A program made the position numbers and the translations under genes. Below the pieces are notes generated by a model. That model worked only from the letters and a program-made list of their open reading frames with translations, had not been told where the DNA came from and searched no databases. 64,000 bases of DNA from Couchioplanes caeruleus (GTDB lineage: Bacteria > Actinomycetota > Actinomycetes > Mycobacteriales > Micromonosporaceae). Where the stretch lies: positions 3,468,501-3,532,500 of the forward strand of contig NZ_CP092183.1 of the NCBI RefSeq assembly GCF_023499255.1. Reading direction: 5' to 3'. Positions 26,000 to 34,027 of the stretch are shown here, piece after piece (the first letter of the stretch is position 1; every line of letters begins with the position of its first letter).

Positions 26000-26042
26000 C
26001 GCAATCTGGGAGTAGCCGGTACGGCGGGCCCGGCCCTACCGT
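26000..26042 (+). promoter_or_regulatory. Shared-module promoter of P450 at 26050
   Basis: CGCAATCTGGGAGTAG (26000-26015), 21 nt, then TACCGT (26037-26042). The hexamer ends 7 nt before the ATG, so the transcript is probably leaderless. Confidence 0.72.
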
Positions 26043-26049
26043 CGCTCGG

Positions 26050-27282
26050 ATGACGACGACGGCGAATGTCGACCTCTTCGATCCCGGCTTCCACGCGGAT
26101 CCGCACGCCACCTACCGGCGGTTGCGGGAGGAGGCGCCGGCGTGCCGGGTGACCATTCCGGACCGTGGCGAGGTGTGGCTGCTGACCCGCCACGCGGACG
26201 TGCTGGCCGTCCTGCGCGACGACGCCCGCTTCTCGACCCGGGCCATGGTCTCGCAGGGCGCCGACGCGCCCGCCGTCTCCCCGGGCGCGCGCGGCGTGAT
26301 GGCGCTGTTCGACTCGTTCATGTCCAGCAACGACCCGCCGGACCACACCCGGCTGCGGGCGCTGGTGCAGAAGGCGTTCACGCCCCGGCTCGTCGAGGAG
26401 ATGCGCGGCTTCGTCCAGGAGCTCGCCGACCGCCTGCTCGACGCGGTGCACGAGCGCGCCGCGGCGACCGGCGACCGCTCGATGGACCTCATCGCCGACT
26501 ACGCCTTCCCGCTGCCGGTCACGGTCATCATGAACCTGCTCGGCATCCCCGAGCGGGATCGGGAGGACCTGCGGCGCTGGTCCCGCGCGCTGGCCCGGTT
26601 CGACCGCAGCCCGGCCGGCGCGGAGGCGCTCACGGGCGAGCTCGTCCCGTACCTCGACTACGTCCGCGGCCTGCTCGACGCCCGGCGGCGGGCGCCCGGC
26701 GACGACCTGCTCTCCGCCCTGGTCGCGCCGGACCGGGCCGACTCGCTGTCCGAGACCGAGCTCGTCTCGATGACGTTCGGGCTGACCTTCGCCGGCCACG
26801 AGACCACCACCCACCTGCTGGGCAACAGCGTTCTGGCGCTGCTGGAGCACCCCGATCAGCTCGCCCGCCTGCGGACCGATCCGGAGGCGATGCGGTGGGC
26901 CGTGGAGGAGTTCCTGCGCTACGACGGCCCGATCGAGCTGCGCCGCCGGATCGCGCTGGAGGACGCCGAGGTGGGCGGGGTGCTGATCCGCCGGGGCGAG
27001 GTCGTGCTCGTGTCGCTGGCCGCCGCCGACCGGGACCCCGCGGTCTTCGACGCGCCGGACCGGCTCGACATCACCCGCGAGGACACCCACCACGTGGCGT
27101 TCGGCCGGGGCGTGCACGCGTGCCTCGGTGCGCCGCTGGCGCGCCTGGAGGCGGAGATCGCGCTGAGCACCCTGCTGCGCCGGATGCCGGATCTCCGCCT
27201 CGCCGTGCCGAGCCACGAGCTGCAGTGGAAGCCGAGCGGCCTGCACCTGCGCGGGCTGGCCGCCCTTCCGCTGCGCTTCTAG
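26050..27282 (+). CDS. Cytochrome P450 (CYP107-like, paralogue of the P450 at 23559)
   Basis: This 410-residue P450 has FAGHETTTHLLGNS in the I-helix, ExxR in EEFLRYDG and the heme loop FGRGVHACLGAPLARLE (Cys358). All catalytic landmarks are intact. No Shine-Dalgarno lies before ATG 26050 and the predicted -10 ends 7 nt upstream, pointing to leaderless translation. Its stop codon overlaps that of the convergent flavin oxidoreductase gene in a CTAG. It probably oxidises the enediyne-side or terpenoid intermediate. Confidence 0.9.
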   Translation: MTTTANVDLFDPGFHADPHATYRRLREEAPACRVTIPDRGEVWLLTRHADVLAVLRDDARFSTRAMVSQGADAPAVSPGARGVMALFDSFMSSNDPPDHTRLRALVQKAFTPRLVEEMRGFVQELADRLLDAVHERAAATGDRSMDLIADYAFPLPVTVIMNLLGIPERDREDLRRWSRALARFDRSPAGAEALTGELVPYLDYVRGLLDARRRAPGDDLLSALVAPDRADSLSETELVSMTFGLTFAGHETTTHLLGNSVLALLEHPDQLARLRTDPEAMRWAVEEFLRYDGPIELRRRIALEDAEVGGVLIRRGEVVLVSLAAADRDPAVFDAPDRLDITREDTHHVAFGRGVHACLGAPLARLEAEIALSTLLRRMPDLRLAVPSHELQWKPSGLHLRGLAALPLRF

Positions 27283-29396
27283 CGCCCCCGGCCCGGATCC
27301 GCGGCGGCCCGCAGCGCCGCCGCGGGACGGGCGAACGCCTCGGCGGCGATCGGGCGCAGCAGCTGCTCCATCGTGGTCCGCGGCGCGTCCGTCTCGCCGA
27401 TCAGCCGGGCGAACTGCTGCCCCTCGAACGTCGCCTCGGCCAGCCCGCGCGGCGCCAGGGCGTCGCCCACCAGGAACACCTGGCCGACCTCGCCGGCCAG
27501 CAGGTCGGCCAGGCCGGCCCGCGGCTTGCGCATCGTGGCCATCACCACGGCGCAGACGCCGGACAGCGTCTCCTCCTCGTCGGTGAAGACGTCGAAGAGG
27601 GTGACCGCGCCCGGATCGATGCGGCGCAGATGCGTACGGGTCCGCAGGCGTACGCCGAGGCGTGCCAGCCGCTGCAGGATCAGCGGCAGGTGACCGTCGA
27701 AGACCAGGGCCGGGACCAGCTGCGGATGCCGCGTCACGAAGTGCACCTCCGCGCCACGGCCGGCCAGCACCTCCGCCACGCCGACGCCGGTCTGCAGGCC
27801 CTCGTCGTCCAGCACGACGACGGTGCCGGTGGGCGACACCCGGCCGCCGAGCACGTCCTCCGGCGTGATCACGAAGTTCTGGTCGTGGCCGGGCACCGCG
27901 GCCGGCAGGAAGCCGCTCTCGCCGGTGGCGGCGTACCGGGCGCCGGTGGCGACGACGACCGCGTCGGGGCGTTCACCGAGGACGGTCGCGCGGTCGGCCG
28001 GCGTTCCGGTGCGGATCTCGACGCCGAGGCGGGCCAGCTCGCGCTCGTACCAGGAGACGGTCCGCGCGTGCACCTCACGGCCGGGGAGGGCCGCCCACAG
28101 GCCGAGCTGGCCCCCGGGGTGCCCGGCCCGCTCCAGCACCACGACCTCGTGACCGCGCAGGCGCGCCACCCGGGCCGCCTCCAGCCCGGCCGGTCCGGCG
28201 CCGGCCACGACGACCTTTCCCGTACGCGGGGCCGGTGTGAACGACGCGTTCCCCCAGCGCCGCTCCCGGCCGCTCGCCGGGTTGAGCGCACAGCCGAAGG
28301 AGCCGGAGTGCTGCACGCCGGCGATGCAGTAGTTGACGGCCACGCACGTCCGGCTGTCCTGCTCGCGGCCCTCGCGCGCGTGCCGGACGAGCTCGGGCTC
28401 CGCGATGAGGCCCCGGGCCGCCCCGACCATGTCGGCCACGCCCTCGGCCAGCATCCGTTCCGCGTCGGCGATCGAGGTGACCCGGCCCAGCGAGCTGATC
28501 ACCGCGATCTCCGGCGGCAGGTCCTTGCGGACCGCCGCGACGAGGTCCCGCAGGTGCAGCGGTGCGATCAGCGACGGCGTCGTCATCAGCGTGGCCTGCT
28601 GCGGCTCGACGGCGATGTCCATGTCGGCGTAGTCGATGAGGTGCCGCCCGGCCAGCACGGCGAGGATCTCGCGGACGTCGTCCGGGGTCAGCCCGCCGGG
28701 CATCCGCTCGTCGCAGATCATCCGTACGCCCAGCGCCACGTGCGCGCCGGCGGCTTCGCGTACGGCCTCGAGCGTCTCGGTCAGCAGCCGCATCCGGCCG
28801 GCCGCGGTGCCCCCGTACCCGTCCGTGCGGTGGTTGAAGTACGGCGACAGGAAATGCTCCATGAGCACCCCGTGCGAGGCGTGGATCTCGATCCCGTCGT
28901 ACCCGGCCCGGCTCAGGTTCGCGGCGCCCCGGGCGTACAGGTGAATGATTTCGGCGATCTCGGCGGTGCTCAGCTCGTGGCACGTGTCGTAGCGCTCGTA
29001 CCGCTGGTAGCTGGAGGCGCCGAGCACCGGCGTGCGCGGCGTCAGCGGCTCCCAGGCCCCCGACGTCAGCGTCGAGTAGTGCAGCTGGCCGAAGATGCGC
29101 GAGCCGTGCTCGTGGACCATGTCGGCGACCGTGGCGAACGACGGCACCGACTCCGGGTACGCCGGGCAGGGGAGCCCGCCCAGCAGCGGCAGCACCGACA
29201 GGCTGTGGCCGAAAAGTGCCACGCCGGCCTCGGCGCGCGCGGCGTAGTAGTGGGCGAAGTCCTCCGAGGGCACCCGGGTGCCGTGCGGCCCGGGCGCGAC
29301 CAGCGGGATCCCGTGCGGCGGCATGAAGATGCGGTTGGCGACCTCCATCGGGCCGATCCGCAGCGGGCTGAAGACGTGCGGGTAGTCGCTGAGCAC
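27279..29396 (-). CDS. Old-Yellow-Enzyme-type NADH:flavin oxidoreductase with FAD domain (2,4-dienoyl-CoA reductase-like)
   Basis: The 705-residue protein joins an N-terminal FMN TIM barrel to a C-terminal FAD/NAD(P) domain. The barrel begins VFSPLRIGPMEVANRIFMPPHG and has GYDGIEIHASHGVLMEHFLSPYFNHRTDGYGG. The FAD part shows VVVAGAGPAGLEAARVARLRGH. Between them Cys residues in TCVAVNYC and SGSFGC fit a [4Fe-4S] site as in 2,4-dienoyl-CoA reductase. It could reduce a conjugated enone or polyene on the pathway. Start ATG 29396; its promoter is a shared-module copy at 29442-29484. It is convergent with the P450, sharing the stop region. Confidence 0.88.
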   Translation of the reverse strand: MLSDYPHVFSPLRIGPMEVANRIFMPPHGIPLVAPGPHGTRVPSEDFAHYYAARAEAGVALFGHSLSVLPLLGGLPCPAYPESVPSFATVADMVHEHGSRIFGQLHYSTLTSGAWEPLTPRTPVLGASSYQRYERYDTCHELSTAEIAEIIHLYARGAANLSRAGYDGIEIHASHGVLMEHFLSPYFNHRTDGYGGTAAGRMRLLTETLEAVREAAGAHVALGVRMICDERMPGGLTPDDVREILAVLAGRHLIDYADMDIAVEPQQATLMTTPSLIAPLHLRDLVAAVRKDLPPEIAVISSLGRVTSIADAERMLAEGVADMVGAARGLIAEPELVRHAREGREQDSRTCVAVNYCIAGVQHSGSFGCALNPASGRERRWGNASFTPAPRTGKVVVAGAGPAGLEAARVARLRGHEVVVLERAGHPGGQLGLWAALPGREVHARTVSWYERELARLGVEIRTGTPADRATVLGERPDAVVVATGARYAATGESGFLPAAVPGHDQNFVITPEDVLGGRVSPTGTVVVLDDEGLQTGVGVAEVLAGRGAEVHFVTRHPQLVPALVFDGHLPLILQRLARLGVRLRTRTHLRRIDPGAVTLFDVFTDEEETLSGVCAVVMATMRKPRAGLADLLAGEVGQVFLVGDALAPRGLAEATFEGQQFARLIGETDAPRTTMEQLLRPIAAEAFARPAAALRAAADPGRGR

Positions 29397-29441
29397 GGCG
29401 GGCTCCCATCTGCCGCCGCCGCGTGCGGCGACCCGCCCGGA

Positions 29442-29484
29442 ACCCTAGGAGCGAACGGTGCCCGCGGTCTTCTCCCCGGTTGCG
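29442..29484 (-). promoter_or_regulatory. Shared-module promoter of the flavin oxidoreductase
   Basis: Minus strand: CGCAACCGGGGAGAAG (29469-29484), 21 nt, then TAGGGT (29442-29447), 45 nt before the start codon. Confidence 0.75.
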
Positions 29485-29486
29485 GG

Positions 29487-29846
29487 CTACGCCGGACGGT
29501 CCTTCTTGGGCAGTTTCGAGACGATCAGGCGGTACGACTCGTCGACCGCCTCCAGCACCTCGTCGTCCGGGATCGCCCCGCCGAAGCGCAGATCGTTCCA
29601 CCCCGACCGGCCGATGTAGGCCATCACCGAGGCGTCCTGCGGGTAGCGCTTCAGCCACTCGTCCGCGGTGTCCCGGTTGGGCCCGCACTTGACGCCCACG
29701 CTGCCGTGGGTCTCGGCGCCGCCGCCCGAGCCGAAGAAGGCGAAGATCTTCGGACCGACCTTGACCACCGTGTCGCCCTCCCACGGCTGGTCCACCCACG
29801 CCCCGGGTTTCGCCAGGCAGTGCGCCAGCAACTCGTCCTTCGTCAC
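29487..29846 (-). CDS. MmcQ/YjbR-family small protein
   Basis: A 119-residue protein with the MmcQ/YjbR pattern: TKDELLAHCLAKPGAWVDQPWEGDTVVKVGPKIFAFF, KCGPN, and the SGWNDLRFGGAIPDDEVLEAVDESYRLI C-terminal region. The family has a CyaY-like DNA-binding-type fold and no established enzymatic function. GTG at 29846 is the only plausible start, preceded 7 nt upstream by TACGGT, so it may be translated from a leaderless message. It is divergent from the F420 oxidoreductase gene. A role in the pathway is not evident; it may be a housekeeping passenger. Confidence 0.78.
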   Translation of the reverse strand: MTKDELLAHCLAKPGAWVDQPWEGDTVVKVGPKIFAFFGSGGGAETHGSVGVKCGPNRDTADEWLKRYPQDASVMAYIGRSGWNDLRFGGAIPDDEVLEAVDESYRLIVSKLPKKDRPA

Positions 29847-29870
29847 ACGCCCGACCGTAGCGGGATTCAG

Positions 29871-29912
29871 CGCAACAGGCGAGAAGGTGCGCGGCGCGGT
29901 GACTGCCACGAT
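29871..29912 (+). promoter_or_regulatory. Shared-module promoter of the F420-dependent oxidoreductase
   Basis: CGCAACAGGCGAGAAG (29871-29886), 20 nt, then CACGAT (29907-29912), 6 nt before the ATG, again suggesting a leaderless transcript. The ACGATCG around the hexamer is identical to that of the promoter at 19745. Confidence 0.72.
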
Positions 29913-29918
29913 CGAGGC

Positions 29919-30866
29919 ATGGACCTCGGTGTCACGCTGCCCACCTCCGGCCCGCACGCCGGTCCCGACGCGATCGTCCGGGTCGCCCGCGAGGCGGAGG
30001 CCCTCGGGTACGCCTCGGTGTGGACGTACGAGCGGCTGCTGTGCCCGCTCGGCGACGTGCCGCAGCCCGGTGGCCCGCCGCGTCCGCTGCCCGAGCACTA
30101 CCGCACGACGTACGAACCGTTGGAGACGCTCGCGTACGTGGCGGCGCACACGCGGACGGTCCGCCTCGGTACGAGCGTGCTGACCGCCCTGTTCCACGTA
30201 CCCGTGACCCTCGCCCGGCGCCTCGCCACGCTCGACCGGTTCAGCGGCGGACGGGCCGTCGCGGGGCTCGGGCAGGGCTGGATCCGGCAGGAGTTCACGG
30301 CCGCGGGCGTGCCCCCGAGGCGCCGCGGCCGCGGGTTCGAGGAGTTCGTGGCGGCGCTGCGCGCGGCCTGGGGTCCGGACCCGGTGGGCTTCGACGGCGA
30401 CTTCTACCGGATCCCGCCCTCGGCGGTGAACCCCAAGCCGTGCCGGCCGGGCGGCGTGCCCGTGCTCATCGGTGGCTTCGCGCCGGCCGCCGTGCAACGC
30501 GCGGGCCGGATCGCGGACGGCTTCAACCCGATGCTGGTCTCGCCGGAGGCGCTGGCGTCGGCGATCGGGCGGTTCCGTGCCGCGGCCGCGGCCGCCGGGC
30601 GCGATCCCGGCCGGCTCACCGTCGCCGTCCGCGCCAACACGCCGATGACCGCCGAGGCGTGGGACGAGCGGCGGCCGTTCCTCGGCGGGTCACCGGAGCA
30701 GATCGCGGACGACCTGCCCCGGGCCGCCGGGATGGGCGTGGACGAGGTCCTCTTCACCAACCCCCTGCAGCCGCCGGTGGACGAGCAGCTGCGCCTGCTC
30801 GAGCGGCTGAGCGTGCGTGCGTCCCGGGTTGCTCAGCCCGCGGCCCGCGCCGCCACGACGCCATAG
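29919..30866 (+). CDS. LLM-class (F420-dependent) oxidoreductase
   Basis: The 315-residue protein is a luciferase-like TIM-barrel oxidoreductase with features of actinobacterial F420 enzymes: MDLGVTLPTSGPHAG start, VRLGTSVLTALFHVPVTLARRLATLDRFSGGRAVAGLGQGW, and GGVPVLIGGFAPAAVQRAGRIADGF. It likely transfers hydride between F420 and a pathway intermediate, though an FMN monooxygenase role cannot be excluded. The ATG is 6 nt behind a predicted -10. Its 3' end overlaps the convergent methyltransferase gene by 34 bp, so transcripts are antisense to each other at the ends. Confidence 0.87.
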   Translation: MDLGVTLPTSGPHAGPDAIVRVAREAEALGYASVWTYERLLCPLGDVPQPGGPPRPLPEHYRTTYEPLETLAYVAAHTRTVRLGTSVLTALFHVPVTLARRLATLDRFSGGRAVAGLGQGWIRQEFTAAGVPPRRRGRGFEEFVAALRAAWGPDPVGFDGDFYRIPPSAVNPKPCRPGGVPVLIGGFAPAAVQRAGRIADGFNPMLVSPEALASAIGRFRAAAAAAGRDPGRLTVAVRANTPMTAEAWDERRPFLGGSPEQIADDLPRAAGMGVDEVLFTNPLQPPVDEQLRLLERLSVRASRVAQPAARAATTP

Positions 30867-31840
30867 CCGTACCGGGTCACGTCGACGCCGGTCAGCTCCA
30901 GCCCGGCGTCGGCGCAGAGCTCCCGGAACTCCGCCTCGCTGCGCTCCCGGCCGCCGTGGCTGCCCACCAGCATGAGCAGGTCCATCAACTTGCCGGGGGA
31001 GGGGATGTTGCCGGGCGGCAGGACGAACTCGACGATCCACACCCGACCGTCGGCCGCCATCGCCTTGCGGCAGTTGGCCAGCACCGAGGCGGCCTCCGCG
31101 TCGGCGAACCCGTGCACGATGCTCTTGAGCAGGTAGACGTCGCCGCCGGCCGGCACGGACTCCAGGTAGTCGCCGGCCACCGTGCGGCACCGGTCGGACA
31201 CCCCGGCCCGGCTCAGCACTTCCGGCGCCCGTTCCAGGGCGCGCTCGGTGTCGTACAGCACGCCACGGGCGTCCGGGTGCGCGGCGAGCACCGCGGCGAT
31301 GAGCTCGCCCCGGCCGCCGCCCACGTCCACGACGGTGGCGCCCGCCGGCAGGTCCCGGGCGGCGAGCACCGGACCCATCGGGGCGCTCTGACGCGCCATG
31401 AACTCGTCGAAGACCGCGCCGTGCTCCGGGTTGCGGGTCAGGTACTCGTAGAACTCGCAGCCGAACAGCTCGTCGAAGGCGGGCTCGCCGGTACGCACGC
31501 TGTGGTCCAGGGAGCCGAACAGCTCGTAGCTCGGAGGACCGGACCACAGGGCGAAGGCGTGCTTGGACTCGCGGGTGCCCGTCCGCAGCAGGTTGGCGAT
31601 CGGGGTGAGGCCGAAGCGCCCCTGCTCGTCCTCGGCGAAGACGCCGTACCCGGCCAGCACCCGCAGCAGCCGGTACAGGGCCCCGGCGTGCAGGCCGGCC
31701 GCGGCGGCGAGGTCCGGCGCGGTCCGCGGGCCGTCGGCCACCAGGTCGGCGATGCGGAACTTCGCCGCGACGTGCACCGCCTGCTGAACGCGGTTACCCA
31801 GCAGGATGCGGCTCAGCGCCGCGCCGGGGGACTCCTCCAT
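30833..31840 (-). CDS. SAM-dependent O-methyltransferase
   Basis: This 335-residue enzyme belongs to the plant-caffeate/DnrK/TcmN-like O-methyltransferase family. It has an N-terminal dimerisation winged helix (FRIADLVADGPRTAPDLAAAAGL, ALYRLLRVLAGYGVF), the SAM motif VVDVGGGRGEL, and the catalytic block LKSIVHGFADAEA with the general-base His. AAGGAG precedes ATG 31840. It probably methylates a phenolic or enolic hydroxyl of the product. A degenerate version of the shared promoter 16-mer is present upstream (31904-31919), but no hexamer lies at the right distance, so I do not count it. Confidence 0.9.
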   Translation of the reverse strand: MEESPGAALSRILLGNRVQQAVHVAAKFRIADLVADGPRTAPDLAAAAGLHAGALYRLLRVLAGYGVFAEDEQGRFGLTPIANLLRTGTRESKHAFALWSGPPSYELFGSLDHSVRTGEPAFDELFGCEFYEYLTRNPEHGAVFDEFMARQSAPMGPVLAARDLPAGATVVDVGGGRGELIAAVLAAHPDARGVLYDTERALERAPEVLSRAGVSDRCRTVAGDYLESVPAGGDVYLLKSIVHGFADAEAASVLANCRKAMAADGRVWIVEFVLPPGNIPSPGKLMDLLMLVGSHGGRERSEAEFRELCADAGLELTGVDVTRYGYGVVAARAAG

Positions 31841-31939
31841 CACTGCTCCTTGCGCTCGTACGGTCAGCGTCCACCCAGCTTCGTGCCCGCCGGCCCGGCG
31901 CGGCTGCTCGTGCCTTGCTGTTTCCGCCATCGCGCTTTT

Positions 31940-31981
31940 CGCAAGGTGGGAGTAGGCGCGGACGCGGCCACGCACTTGGAT
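31940..31981 (+). promoter_or_regulatory. Shared-module promoter of the SnoaL-VOC genes at 32.0 kb
   Basis: CGCAAGGTGGGAGTAG (31940-31955), 20 nt, then TTGGAT (31976-31981). The 16-mer is very close to the one at 26000; the -10 match is weaker than in other copies. Confidence 0.6.
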
Positions 31982-32021
31982 CGGCTGCGAACGAGCCGTA
32001 CGGCCGGGGAGGGAGCGCGCG

Positions 32022-32447
32022 ATGCCCGCGGAGCGCAACAAGGATCTGGTCCGCCGGATGACGGAGGCCTTCAACACCGGCGATCTCACGGTCGTCGACG
32101 AGCTGCTGAGCGCCGACCCGGATCCCGGGGGCGGACCGGGCGCCCCGAAGACGAGCACCGACCTCAAGCGGAAGATCACGGCGCTCCGGAAGGCCTTCCC
32201 GGACCTGCGCTACACCGTCGACAGGATGGCCGCCGAGGGCGAGACCGTGGCGTTCCGGTGGACCATGACCGGCACCCACCTCGGCCCGCTGCTGCGGCAT
32301 CCACCGACCGGCCGGGCGATCGAGCACGCCGGCACCGACCTGGTGACCTTCGGCGACGGCCGGATCGTCGAGCACTACGCGGCGGACAACTTCGGCGATC
32401 TGCTCGCCAAGCTGGGCATCGAACCCGTCGGCTCGCGGGCCGGGTGA
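32022..32447 (+). CDS. SnoaL-like / ester cyclase-family protein
   Basis: A 141-residue NTF2-fold protein with the ester-cyclase-like pattern: NKDLVRRMTEAFNTGDLTVVDELL, then KRKITALRKAFPDLRYTVDRMAAEGETVAFRWTMTGTHLGP and TDLVTFGDGRIVEHYAADN. It is the third SnoaL-like gene in the window. GGGGAGGGAG precedes ATG 32022. It is followed 63 nt later by a VOC gene and probably shares its transcript. Possible roles are cyclisation, epimerisation or binding; no catalytic dyad can be assigned by reading alone. Confidence 0.8.
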   Translation: MPAERNKDLVRRMTEAFNTGDLTVVDELLSADPDPGGGPGAPKTSTDLKRKITALRKAFPDLRYTVDRMAAEGETVAFRWTMTGTHLGPLLRHPPTGRAIEHAGTDLVTFGDGRIVEHYAADNFGDLLAKLGIEPVGSRAG

Positions 32448-32510
32448 CGAGGGCTATCGTCGGCTCTGCCACGTACGGCATTCGTGAAGATCGTCCCGTT
32501 AGGAGAAGTC

Positions 32511-32852
32511 ATGATCACCGGTGCCCACGCCATCGTCTACAGCGACAAGGCGGACGAGACCCGCAGGTTCCTCAGCGACGTGCTGCAGCTGCGCTCGGTC
32601 GACGCCGGCGGCGGCTGGCTGGTGTTCGCGCTGCCGCCCACCGAGCTGGCCGTGCACCCGAGCGAGGGTCCCGGCGGCCACGAGCTCTACCTGCTCTGCG
32701 ACGACCTGGACGCCACGATGGCCGAGCTCGGCGAGAAGGGCGTCGAGTTCGGCGCGGTCAGCCAGCAGAGGTGGGGACGGCTGTCGTCGATCAAGCTGCC
32801 CGGCGGCGGCGATCTGGCGATCTACGAGCCGAGCCACCCCACCGCCTTCTGA
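32511..32852 (+). CDS. Single-domain VOC (glyoxalase/bleomycin-resistance-like) protein
   Basis: The 113-residue protein has one vicinal-oxygen-chelate domain: MITGAHAIVYSDKADETRRFLSDVLQLRSVD, a GGHELYLLCDDLDATMAELGEKGVEF middle, and GGGDLAIYEPSHP at the end. The C-terminal Tyr-Glu-Pro-Ser resembles that of the double-domain VOC proteins nearby. AGGAGA is placed well before ATG 32511. Proteins of this size dimerise and either chelate metal for catalysis or bind antibiotics, as BLMA does for bleomycin. It is the only single-domain member here. Confidence 0.85.
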   Translation: MITGAHAIVYSDKADETRRFLSDVLQLRSVDAGGGWLVFALPPTELAVHPSEGPGGHELYLLCDDLDATMAELGEKGVEFGAVSQQRWGRLSSIKLPGGGDLAIYEPSHPTAF

Positions 32853-32973
32853 CGGCGGCCAAGAGAGCAACGGACGAGAAGGAGGCCGCCGCCGGTCGCG
32901 GCGAGCATGGCGGGGTACGGCCCGCCGGGCGTCCCGGGCACACCGGGCCGCCCGTTCCCGGAGGTCTGCTGCG

Positions 32974-33927
32974 ATGCTCACCGGCGCCCGGATCACCTCG
33001 CTCATCATGTACGCGCACGACGTGGCCGAGTCCGCCGACCACTACCACCGGCGGCTCGGCCTTCCCGTGCTGGAGACCACGCCGGAGCGGGTACGGCTCG
33101 ACGCCGGGCTCCTCGAGATCTGGCTCGAACCGGCCGCGCGGCACGGCGTACGCCTCTTCGGCCGCCGCGACGACTCCTCGGACGTGGTGTTCTTGACCGA
33201 GGACCTCGAGGCGACGCGGGCCGCGCTGGAGTCCCGTGGCGTGACCTTCGAGCGGCGGCGCAGCTACGAGGTCGGGCTGGTGACCGACTTCTACGACCCC
33301 AACGGGCACCGGCTGATGCTCTACCAGCCGTCGGCGGAGTCGCTGACCTGGCCGAGCGCGCCGAAGGTCCGCGAGGTGTGGCGCCGCCGCGGCCGGGGCA
33401 CCGACCGGGCCATCGGGCCGGCGTCCGCTGCGGCGCAGGGACCGCCGGAGCTCACCGGCCTGTCCGGCAACCCGCTGATCTACCTGTTCATGTTCGAGAA
33501 CGACCAGATGGCGGCGCTCGGCTTCTACCGTGACGCGCTCGGGCTCGCCCTGCTGGAACGCGTGCACTGCTGCAACCAGGACTGCGACGCCGAGATCGAG
33601 GGCATCGGCAAGTACGACGGCGGCGGTGTGCTGCTGTCCACCCACCACATGCACGAGCGCACCATGGTCTTCGACGACCTGGGGCGGCCGTACTCGCCGC
33701 GGGTGTTCACGCCGGCGCACGGGCAGGGGATCGCGCCCGTGTTCGAGGTCGGCGACATCGAGGCGACGGTCACGGCGCTGCGGGCCAACGGCGTCGGCGT
33801 CGCCGGCGTGACCGGGCACGACGCGGGCCTGTTCGCGCGTTTCGAGGACCCGTTCGGCCACCCGTTCTTCCTGCTGCAGCCCGAGCCGCTCGCCCGCGCC
33901 GGCGCCGGCGAATCGGCACTCAGGTGA
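32974..33927 (+). CDS. Tandem-domain VOC protein
   Basis: The 317-residue product contains two VOC units: residues ~5-125 (YAHDVAESADHYHRRLGLPVLE to NGHRLMLYQPSAESLTW) and ~165-305 (NPLIYLFMFENDQMAALGFYRDALGL to FGHPFFLLQPEP). The second unit has an inserted CCNQDCD cluster before the KYDGGGVLLST strand. Where metal-dependent VOC enzymes have a Glu ligand in the last strand, this protein has hydrophobic residues, so binding rather than catalysis is more likely. GGAGG lies upstream of ATG 32974. The stop codon is the first base of the next shared promoter module. Confidence 0.85.
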   Translation: MLTGARITSLIMYAHDVAESADHYHRRLGLPVLETTPERVRLDAGLLEIWLEPAARHGVRLFGRRDDSSDVVFLTEDLEATRAALESRGVTFERRRSYEVGLVTDFYDPNGHRLMLYQPSAESLTWPSAPKVREVWRRRGRGTDRAIGPASAAAQGPPELTGLSGNPLIYLFMFENDQMAALGFYRDALGLALLERVHCCNQDCDAEIEGIGKYDGGGVLLSTHHMHERTMVFDDLGRPYSPRVFTPAHGQGIAPVFEVGDIEATVTALRANGVGVAGVTGHDAGLFARFEDPFGHPFFLLQPEPLARAGAGESALR

Positions 33928-33968
33928 GCAAATCACGAGAAGGCCCGCCGCCCCGGCGCCGTCAGAAT
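33927..33968 (+). promoter_or_regulatory. Shared-module promoter of the operon starting at 34028
   Basis: AGCAAATCACGAGAAG (33927-33942), 20 nt, then CAGAAT (33963-33968). It begins on the last base of the VOC stop codon. Confidence 0.65.
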
Positions 33969-34027
33969 TGTTGACGAGCCATTTCGCGTGGCCGCGAAGA
34001 ATGCGGTGGCCAGAAGGGGAAATCAAT

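Noticed and set aside
26142-30866. A 1574-codon open frame on the plus strand ending in the F420 oxidoreductase
   Set aside because: Only the last 316 codons are coding; the rest is an out-of-frame or antisense read of the P450 and flavin reductase genes with Arg/Pro/Gly-rich low-complexity translation.
31904-31919. Possible extra copy of the shared promoter 16-mer before the methyltransferase gene
   Set aside because: AGCAAGGCACGAGCAG resembles the motif, but there is no -10-like hexamer 20-21 nt downstream, so it was not counted.
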